Positions 1-4,964 of a stretch of 7,398 nucleotides of DNA are shown in pieces. The notes under the pieces were generated by a model. The model was not told where the DNA came from and did no database searches. It worked only from the letters and a program-made list of their open reading frames with translations. Position 1 is the first letter of the stretch. Each line of letters begins with the position of its first letter. Source of the DNA: Bacillota bacterium (GTDB taxonomy: Bacteria; Bacillota; Clostridia; Acetivibrionales; DTU013); contig JAEZJL010000356.1 in the NCBI GenBank assembly GCA_023415815.1, positions 1 through 7,398 of the forward strand. The letters are read 5' to 3'. The position numbers and the translations under genes are program-made.

Positions 1-1467
1 GGCGACGTCATGCTGAGGGAATTCGATATCGTAGTAAAAGATAAGGTTATTCCCGCATTCATGGTATTCATAGACGGTATGGTAGACCGGAAGGTCATAA
101 ACGACAATATACTGCAGCCGCTGATGCTGCTGTCGAATCTCGATATCAAAGACGACGGAAGGAATATCGCCGAATATGTAAGAAGCCATATACTGCCTCA
201 TAATCAGATACGCGAGGTGCGCGAGCACAAAAAAGTAATCGAGGAAGTGAACTTCGGCGGCTGCGGCGTGTATATCGACGGCATGGCTTCCGCCTTTGCC
301 GCCGACGTCAAGGGCTGGGAGCACAGAAACGTCGACCGTCCGAATACCGAGCTGGTCATCCGCGGACCGCAGGAGGGGTTTACCGAATCGCTCCGGGTAA
401 ATACGGCGCTGGTCCGAAAGAGGCTCAGGGATGAAAAGCTCGTTGCCGAAAACCTCGAAATGGGGGCAAGAAGCAAGACGCCCGGCTCGCTGCTGTATAT
501 AAAAGACATAGCCAACGATTCCCTTGTGACGGAAGTGAAGAGAAGGCTGAAAAATATAAAGGTCGACTATATTCTGGATACCGGAGAGCTCGAGCAATTC
601 ATCGAGGACAGCACCTTCCTTCCCTCCCCGCAGCTCATCGCGACCGAAAGGCCGGACAGGGCCGCCTCAGCGCTTTCCGACGGCAGGGTGGTACTTATCA
701 TGAACGGAAGCCCGTTTGCGCTCATCATGCCGGTAACGCATACCGACCTCTTCCATTCTCCGGAGGATACATATATAAGGTTCCCCTATGCCAATCTGAT
801 GCGGTTCATAAGGCTCATCGGATTGTTCTCCTCCCTGCTGCTTCCCGGCATCTACCTGGCCATAACCAATTTTCATCATGAGATGATCCCGACCGACCTG
901 CTGCTTGCCATAGAGGCGTCCCGCGAGAGGGTGCCCTTCCCTTCCGTGGTTGAGATACTTATCATGGAAATCGCGTTTGAGCTCATAAGAGAGGCAGGTA
1001 TCCGCATACCCGGACCCATCGGTCCGACGCTTGGCATAATAGGCGCGTTGATACTGGGGCAGGCGGCGGTCGCGGCAAATATCGTAAGCCCCATTCTGAT
1101 TATCATCGTGGCGGTTACAGGCATCGGTTCCTTTTCCCTGCCGAATTTCTCCCTGGCTTTTTCCTACAGGATCCTCAGGTTCGGATACATATTCCTGGGG
1201 GCGATGGCCGGACTTCTCGGCATTACCGCGGGGCTGTTCATACATCTCATATGGCTCGTCAGCACAAAGTCCTTCGGCGTACCCTTCTTCGCTCCCTTCG
1301 GACCCAAAACCGCCAGAGGAATCGTAGACCAGCTCACCAAAATGCCCATATGGATGCAGGAGGAGAGGCCGGATATGGTGAACCCCAAGAAGGTAGGCAA
1401 GCAAAGCAAAACCAGCAGGGCCTGGACAAAAAACAACGGCGGCGGAGGCGGTGAAAATGGGAAATAG
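1..1467 (+). CDS. gerAA: GerA-type spore germinant receptor subunit A, 5'-partial
   Basis: Subunit A of a Ger-type nutrient receptor of the spore inner membrane; in this family it is thought to form the oligomeric ion channel opened by germinant. The frame is open from base 1 (G-D-V before the Met at base 10). The match to the conserved 'DVVIREF'-like start of the first soluble domain makes that Met internal, with some tens of residues missing to the left. Numbering from that Met, residues 1-255 are the two cytoplasmic subdomains with the signature RGPQEGFTESLRVN (about 117-130). Membrane segments lie near 264-287, 336-373 and 391-422, and family motifs RVPFPSVVEIL and EAGIRIPGPIGPTLG are present. 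The tail is basic, then NNGGGGGENGK. The last 11 nt overlap gerB, and the glycine codons carry the gerB ribosome binding site. Family is certain; which paralogue (gerA/gerB/gerK) and which germinant cannot be told. Confidence 0.95.
   Translation, partial: GDVMLREFDIVVKDKVIPAFMVFIDGMVDRKVINDNILQPLMLLSNLDIKDDGRNIAEYVRSHILPHNQIREVREHKKVIEEVNFGGCGVYIDGMASAFAADVKGWEHRNVDRPNTELVIRGPQEGFTESLRVNTALVRKRLRDEKLVAENLEMGARSKTPGSLLYIKDIANDSLVTEVKRRLKNIKVDYILDTGELEQFIEDSTFLPSPQLIATERPDRAASALSDGRVVLIMNGSPFALIMPVTHTDLFHSPEDTYIRFPYANLMRFIRLIGLFSSLLLPGIYLAITNFHHEMIPTDLLLAIEASRERVPFPSVVEILIMEIAFELIREAGIRIPGPIGPTLGIIGALILGQAAVAANIVSPILIIIVAVTGIGSFSLPNFSLAFSYRILRFGYIFLGAMAGLLGITAGLFIHLIWLVSTKSFGVPFFAPFGPKTARGIVDQLTKMPIWMQEERPDMVNPKKVGKQSKTSRAWTKNNGGGGGENGK
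1444..1448 (+). promoter_or_regulatory. Ribosome binding site of gerB inside the gerA glycine tail
   Basis: GGAGG lies 8 nt before the ATG at 1457 but only 2 nt before the in-frame GTG at 1451, so it favours the ATG as the gerB start. It is formed by the GGA-GGC codons of the five-glycine tail of GerA, so translation of gerA reads through the site that loads ribosomes on gerB. Confidence 0.7.
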
Positions 1468-2560
1468 GATCTTTTTCGGACGCTGGGAGGGAGTCTCTCT
1501 TCTTGTAAACATGATCTGTACGAAAATATTCCTGAATTTTCCCCGCGCGGTGGCAGAAACTGCGGGCACCGCATCGTGGCTCCTTGTGCTGTACGATTCC
1601 ATCATTGTATTCATCCTCTTTTATATAATCACCAGGCTGTACGGGCGCTTTGAGGGCAAGGACCTGCTGGATATCGGACAGCACGCCGGGGGCTCCATAG
1701 GCCGGATGGCTGTAGGAGCCGTCGTATGGGTATTTCTTGTTATTCACACAACCATCGTATTGAGAGAATTTGCGGAGGACATGAAGGTCATTGCCTTCTC
1801 CGTATCTCCCGTCAGCTTTGTTACCATGTTTTTTCTGGTCTGCATGATCGCGGGGGTATACTTCGGAGTAGAGGCAATCATGCGGTTCAATGCCATTGCC
1901 GTGCCGGTTATAGCGATCGGATACCTGGCCATCGTGATAGCCGTCCTGCCTTTTACCGATTTTACAAATCTGCTTCCGATACTGGGGACGGGACCGGCAA
2001 AAATTTTCGGCGAGGGCATACTGGGAATCTCTGTTTTCTCCGAGCTTCTGACGCTTTTCCTCATCGCCCCTTTTTTAAGGACAAACAGGAACCTGAGGAA
2101 AGTGGGATACGTGGGCCTGGGCATTTCCACGTTTTTTTTGCTGATCAGCGCGCCGGTATATATAGCCGCTTTGCCATACCCCACGGCGATGGAAAACTTT
2201 CTTCCCATCTACCAGCTGGCCCGGCTCATAAACTACGGCAGATTCTTCCAGAGGGTTGAGCCGCTTTTCATGGTGGTCTGGGTTACATCAGCCCTGCTGT
2301 ATCTGACCATGACCTTTTATTTCGTCGTTTATATATTCAGGAAAACCTTCGGGCTTCAATACCAGAGGCCTTTAATTCTGCCTTTCGCCGTTATAATATT
2401 CACGCTAAGCCTGCTTCCGCAGAACCTGGTTACCACAGTGGAACTCGAAGAGCTGTTTCTCAGGCAGCTGTCGTGGATCGTGACCTTTGCCGCCTTAATA
2501 TTTCTCCTTATTATTGCAAGGGCTGTTAAAAGGAAAGGAAAAAAGGAGGCAAAGGGATGA
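1457..2560 (+). CDS. gerAB: GerB-type spore germination permease (endospore germination permease family)
   Basis: Subunit B of the germinant receptor, a polytopic protein of the amino acid/polyamine/organocation (APC) superfamily; in characterised receptors it carries the germinant-binding pocket. The 367-residue product has the usual family length. It starts with the typical short GNRIFFGRWEG segment leading into helix 1, then alternates hydrophobic helices with short charged loops (about ten helices expected) and ends in a basic tail, AVKRKGKKEAKG. A conserved-looking proline follows helix 1 (FLNFPRAVAETAG). An in-frame GTG at 1451 would add two residues, but the SD spacing favours ATG at 1457. 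It overlaps gerA by 11 nt and gerC by 4 nt, so all three are probably co-translated. The B subunit normally sets germinant specificity, so this gene is the one to compare with characterised receptors; I cannot deduce the ligand. Confidence 0.93.
   Translation: MGNRIFFGRWEGVSLLVNMICTKIFLNFPRAVAETAGTASWLLVLYDSIIVFILFYIITRLYGRFEGKDLLDIGQHAGGSIGRMAVGAVVWVFLVIHTTIVLREFAEDMKVIAFSVSPVSFVTMFFLVCMIAGVYFGVEAIMRFNAIAVPVIAIGYLAIVIAVLPFTDFTNLLPILGTGPAKIFGEGILGISVFSELLTLFLIAPFLRTNRNLRKVGYVGLGISTFFLLISAPVYIAALPYPTAMENFLPIYQLARLINYGRFFQRVEPLFMVVWVTSALLYLTMTFYFVVYIFRKTFGLQYQRPLILPFAVIIFTLSLLPQNLVTTVELEELFLRQLSWIVTFAALIFLLIIARAVKRKGKKEAKG
2543..2549 (+). promoter_or_regulatory. Ribosome binding site of gerC
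   Basis: AAGGAGG stands 7 nt before the ATG at 2557. It lies in the Lys-rich 3' end of gerB, and the gerC start and gerB stop share the ATGA at 2557-2560, a standard translational coupling arrangement. Confidence 0.8.
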
Positions 2561-3870
2561 GATTTTCCAGGACGCTGGGGATTATCCTGCTGTTTTTTAT
2601 TTTTGCCGGCCTGTTTTCCGGCTGCTATGACAGGCGGGAGGTCGACGACCTTTCCTACGTCATAGCGGTGGGCTTCGACAAAGGGACTGTGAATCCGCTG
2701 AGGATGACCATACAATATGCCATACCTCTGGCCATAGGAGGCAGCGGAGGCGGCGGGGGAGGCGGCGGAGGAGGCGAGGGAGGGTCGAAATCCACCAGCC
2801 TGGTCACGGTCGAGGCTCCCACACTCTACTCGGGACTGAATATGCTCAATAATTTTATCGGGAAGCAGCTATACATGTCGCACGCCAAGGTAGCCGTTTT
2901 TTCAGAAGAGCTTGCAAGGGACGGCGATATGCATGATTACCTGCGCGCCATGGTCAGGGGAAGGGAATTCAGGCCGAATTTGTATATAGCGGTAGCAAGG
3001 GGCAGCGCCGAGGATTATATCTCCTCCATTAAGCCCGTCCAGGAAGCCGACCCGGCAAAGTACTACGAGCTTAAATATTCGACATATACGTATACGGGCT
3101 TTTCGGCCGATACCGAGCTGAGCAATTTTTACAATGCTCAGGAGTCAAGCTCCATGCAGGCTGTGGCTACGCTGGTCGGCGTCGGCAAATATGAGAGCTC
3201 CAAGGATATAGACCCGACAAAGTCCACTGCTGCAGCAAAGGGCAGGGATAAGCCTTTGATGGGCGATTACAAGGCGGGTGAAATCCCGAAGACAGGGGAT
3301 ATCAAAGGGGAAACCCTTGGCCTGGCCGTATTTGACGGCACAAAAATGACCGGAGAGCTTGACGGACAGGAAGCGACAATGTTTCTGATGGCTACAGGCA
3401 AATTCCAGCAATCGTTTTTGACCTTTCCCGACCCCGAAAGCAAGGACTCCTATGTCGTTGTGAATCTGAAGCAGAGCAGGATGCCGAGATATAAGGTGGA
3501 GTTTGTAAACGGTAAACCGCTTATATCCTTAGCAGTCAAACTGGAGGGCGATTTTCTTTCCATACAGAGCGGCATCAATTATGAAGAAGGCTCAAAGCTT
3601 GTGGAATTTGAGAGCTCCTCCGAGCAGTTCATAAAAAACGAAATCGTGCGCTTTCTAAACCGCACCGCAAAGGAGCTGCACAGCGACATAGCCGGCTTTG
3701 GGAGATTTGAAAAGAAAGAATTTCTTACCTGGGACGAATGGAAAAACTTCAACTGGCTCGGCAAATATAAGGATGCGAGCTTTAATGTGGAGGTGGATCT
3801 GAAAATCAGAAGGACAGGGCTCATGATACGCTCGCTGCCTTCGCAAGCCTCCGGTGGAGAGGAGGGTTAA
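2557..3870 (+). CDS. gerAC: GerC-type germination lipoprotein (Ger(x)C family)
   Basis: Lipoprotein subunit C of the receptor, expected to be anchored on the outer face of the spore inner membrane. The 437-residue product begins with a lipoprotein signal: basic MRFSR, hydrophobic core about 7-21, and lipobox F-S-G-C with Cys23 as the lipidation site. It is followed by the family hallmark YDRREVDDLSYVIAVGFDKG (24-43). The long C-terminal Ger(x)C domain ends in the repeating beta pattern typical of the family (FNVEVDLKIRRTGLMI, about 409-424). Odd: residues 61-76 are almost all glycine, with ten in a row at 64-73, between predicted strands of the first domain; B. subtilis GerAC has no such run as far as I recall. 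A serine/glutamine-rich linker (about 190-250) includes 'TKSTAAAKGRDK'. The last codons carry the SD of the next small gene. Confidence 0.93.
   Translation: MRFSRTLGIILLFFIFAGLFSGCYDRREVDDLSYVIAVGFDKGTVNPLRMTIQYAIPLAIGGSGGGGGGGGGGEGGSKSTSLVTVEAPTLYSGLNMLNNFIGKQLYMSHAKVAVFSEELARDGDMHDYLRAMVRGREFRPNLYIAVARGSAEDYISSIKPVQEADPAKYYELKYSTYTYTGFSADTELSNFYNAQESSSMQAVATLVGVGKYESSKDIDPTKSTAAAKGRDKPLMGDYKAGEIPKTGDIKGETLGLAVFDGTKMTGELDGQEATMFLMATGKFQQSFLTFPDPESKDSYVVVNLKQSRMPRYKVEFVNGKPLISLAVKLEGDFLSIQSGINYEEGSKLVEFESSSEQFIKNEIVRFLNRTAKELHSDIAGFGRFEKKEFLTWDEWKNFNWLGKYKDASFNVEVDLKIRRTGLMIRSLPSQASGGEEG
2737..2784 (+). repeat. Glycine-codon run in gerC (Gly10 tract)
   Basis: These 16 codons read G-G-S, ten glycines, E-G-G, using mixed GGA/GGC/GGG codons. 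The coding strand is a dense series of GG, GGG and GGGGG runs with no long perfect repeat unit. It is a low-complexity hinge within the GerC N-terminal domain and a possible two-tier G-quadruplex on the mRNA or non-template strand. Confidence 0.85.
3861..3866 (+). promoter_or_regulatory. Ribosome binding site for the small TTG-start gene
   Basis: GGAGGG sits inside the final codons of gerC. GGAGG (3861-3865) is 7 nt before the TTG at 3873. A second GGAGG at 3875-3879 lies inside the small gene itself and is too close (2 nt) to the next in-frame TTG (3882) to serve it. This fixes TTG 3873 as the likely start. Confidence 0.65.
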
Positions 3871-3872
3871 TA

Positions 3873-4049
3873 TTGGAGGATTTGAAATACGCCGCATTGC
3901 TGCTGCTGCTTGCCTGCATTTCGTTTTATACCGTGAGCTTCGGGGTCTGGACCTGGAGGAAAAAGAACAGACTGGGCGCGATTATGATATTTGCCGTAGC
4001 TCTGGCAAACCTGGCGCTTCCGATTTACTCGCTGCTTTTCAGGGATTAA
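3873..4049 (+). CDS. Small two-helix membrane protein, candidate germinant-receptor D subunit
   Basis: A 58-residue ORF that begins with TTG and ends with TAA at 4047-4049. The product reads MEDLKYAALLLLLACISFY, continues through TVSFGVWTW, a basic turn RKKNR (29-33), then GAIMIFAVALANLALPIYS and LLFRD. This predicts two transmembrane helices (about 6-28 and 35-56) joined by a short positively charged cytoplasmic loop, so both ends would face outward. It begins 2 nt after gerC with an SD at ideal spacing, and has no ATG before residue 38. Small two-helix 'D' proteins encoded in or next to gerA-type operons in Bacillus are known to modulate receptor function; topology, size and position agree. 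Sequence homology to them is not something I can show. An overlapping GTG-start frame at 3854-4063 lacks membrane character and was rejected. Confidence 0.72.
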   Translation: MEDLKYAALLLLLACISFYTVSFGVWTWRKKNRLGAIMIFAVALANLALPIYSLLFRD

Positions 4050-4078
4050 CTGGGAATATATAACTTCATAATTTCTGC

Positions 4079-4105
4079 TTTATCACAGCGGAATAAAGTG
4101 ATAAA
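4079..4105 (+). repeat. Perfect 8-bp inverted repeat in the ger-Hpt intergenic gap
   Basis: TTTATCAC (4079-4086) and its exact reverse complement GTGATAAA (4098-4105) flank an 11-base spacer. The stem is AT-rich and is followed by AAAATATT rather than a T run on either strand, so it is a poor intrinsic terminator. It could be an operator for a dimeric regulator or a weak RNA hairpin. A weak sigma-A-like pair overlaps it (TTTATC, 17 nt, TAAAAT at 4102-4107), but only the -10 half is a good match. The remaining gap (4050-4155) shows nothing else beyond a tandem ACAGATA pair. Confidence 0.5.
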
Positions 4106-4113
4106 ATATTAAA

Positions 4114-4127
4114 ACAGATAACAGATA
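4114..4127 (+). repeat. Tandem ACAGATA duplication upstream of the Hpt gene
   Basis: Two head-to-tail copies of ACAGATA (4114-4120 and 4121-4127), about 29 nt before the Hpt start codon. It may be chance in AT-rich DNA or a paired regulator site in the leader. Confidence 0.4.
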
Positions 4128-4155
4128 TATAACCGTAGGATCTGGAGGCAGCGTC

Positions 4156-4506
4156 ATGGAGGAACGCCTTAAAGTTGTGGATTTTGAAGGATTCATGGAG
4201 GAAACCGGCCTCGACGGTGAGACGGTAAAAGAGCTGTATGAAGTTTTTGTCGGAGAAATAGGCAGTGAAAGGGACAAGCTCTTTTCCCTGCTGTCGGCCG
4301 GTGAATTCATAAAGCTTGCCGAAACGGTGCACAACATAAAGGGGATATCCGGAAGCTACGGACTGCAGCGTGTCTACAGGGAGGCGCTGGAGCTTGGCGA
4401 TCTTATCAAGGTAAACGGCCGGGCCGGGATCGAGGCCTCGCTTAAAAAACTGGAGACCCTTATAGACGAAGCCGTTTCGGAGATTAAGAATTATTATATG
4501 ATATAG
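4156..4506 (+). CDS. Stand-alone histidine phosphotransfer (Hpt) domain protein
   Basis: A 116-residue single-domain Hpt protein, which shuttles phosphate between receiver domains in multistep phosphorelays. The signature is VHNIKGISGSYG, with His59 as phosphoacceptor, Lys62 and Gly63 behind it, and the small residues at 66-69 that pack the four-helix bundle. The N-terminal part (DFEGFMEETGLDGETVKEL) and acidic helices match the usual Hpt layout, and its length is that of an isolated domain. ATG 4156 has GGAGG 7 nt upstream. It is followed 11 nt later by a receiver gene and then a hybrid kinase, so the natural reading is receiver-to-Hpt-to-receiver transfer. It is cytoplasmic, with no membrane segment. 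It has the biochemical role Spo0B plays in Bacillus but belongs to the classical Hpt family, not Spo0B. Confidence 0.9.
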   Translation: MEERLKVVDFEGFMEETGLDGETVKELYEVFVGEIGSERDKLFSLLSAGEFIKLAETVHNIKGISGSYGLQRVYREALELGDLIKVNGRAGIEASLKKLETLIDEAVSEIKNYYMI

Positions 4507-4517
4507 GGAGTACCTCC
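4507..4517 (+). promoter_or_regulatory. SD of the receiver gene within a tiny inverted repeat
   Basis: The SD of the receiver gene (GGGAG, 4506-4510) overlaps the Hpt stop codon TAG (4504-4506). GGAG (4507-4510) can pair with CTCC (4514-4517) across a 3-nt TAC loop, immediately before the ATG at 4518. The hairpin is only 4 bp, so it could damp initiation unless ribosomes finishing Hpt melt it. Confidence 0.35.
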
Positions 4518-4916
4518 ATGGAAAATTCAATAAATAAAACGATTGTCATTGTTGACGATTCGCCTTCCATAAGAAAAGAAGTGAAGGCTGTGCTGGAGAA
4601 CAATTCTTTTGTTGTCCGCGAAGCAGGGAGCGGGTTCGGACTTTTCAGCATTATAGACGAATACGGCGTTCTGGCCGATATGATTCTGATGGACCTTACG
4701 CTGAATGAGGAGGACGGGTTTGATCTGGTAACAAAGCTGAGAAGCGTTGAAAGATTCAGGAATATACCCGTAATCATGCTTACGCAGCATTCGGACAGGG
4801 AGAGCGTCGCCACTGCCAGGCTTCTGGGCGTCCAGGGCTACATAGTGAAGCCGGTGAATCCCCGCCTGCTGATCGAAAGGGTAATCAAGGTCTTTGAGGA
4901 AAGCGCGGCGGTATGA
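4518..4916 (+). CDS. Stand-alone receiver (CheY/Spo0F-like) response regulator
   Basis: A 132-residue single receiver domain with no output domain. Active-site residues are present: acidic pair Asp13-Asp14 (IVIVDDSPSIRK), phosphoacceptor Asp59 (MILMDLTLNEEDG), Thr89 (VIMLTQ) and Lys111 before Pro112 (YIVKPVN). The loop after Asp59 reads LTLNEEDG where most receivers have xxMPxMDG, so the usual Met-Pro is Leu-Asn; spacing to the glycine is unchanged, so it should still be phosphorylatable. It lies between the Hpt gene and the hybrid kinase and may be a phosphate intermediate like Spo0F, or it may act by protein-protein contact like CheY. The initiator ATG at 4518 follows an SD that overlaps the previous stop codon, so it is probably coupled to Hpt. 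Confidence 0.92.
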   Translation: MENSINKTIVIVDDSPSIRKEVKAVLENNSFVVREAGSGFGLFSIIDEYGVLADMILMDLTLNEEDGFDLVTKLRSVERFRNIPVIMLTQHSDRESVATARLLGVQGYIVKPVNPRLLIERVIKVFEESAAV

Positions 4917-4950
4917 CGTCGTCCTGATATGAATGTTTGCCGATTTTTAT

Positions 4951-4955
4951 GGGGG
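4951..4955 (+). promoter_or_regulatory. Probable ribosome binding site of the hybrid kinase
   Basis: GGGGG lies 9 nt before the ATG at 4965. An in-frame TAA at 4962-4964 directly precedes that ATG, so no earlier start is possible. The SD is less canonical than the GGAGG sites of the neighbouring genes. Confidence 0.45.
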
Positions 4956-4964
4956 TACATATAA

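Noticed and set aside
10..12. ATG at base 10 as the true gerA start
   Set aside because: The frame is open to base 1, and the residues around it (G-D-V-M-L-R-E-F) match an internal conserved part of the first GerA soluble domain; the family has a further N-terminal stretch before this point.
667..1614. Long minus-strand open frame opposite gerA/gerB
   Set aside because: It lies wholly opposite strongly recognised Ger coding sequence, its product is low in recognisable motifs, and it reflects the codon pattern of the + strand genes.
1726..2259. Second + strand frame inside gerB (177 codons)
   Set aside because: It is an out-of-frame shadow of the permease gene, rich in Arg/His/Gly with no domain pattern and no convincing SD.
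3854..4063. GTG-start frame across the gerC end (69 codons)
   Set aside because: It competes with the TTG-start frame at 3873-4049, which has an ideally spaced SD and two clean membrane helices. The 3854 frame gives a mixed soluble sequence with no such pattern.
4079..4107. Sigma-A promoter for the Hpt gene (TTTATC, 17 nt, TAAAAT)
   Set aside because: The -10 is close to consensus but the -35 matches only half the positions, and such matches are common by chance in AT-rich gaps; mentioned only as a weak possibility.
4079..4110. Intrinsic terminator after the ger operon
   Set aside because: The inverted repeat is AT-rich, has an 11-nt loop and is not followed by a T run on either strand; termination here is not supported.
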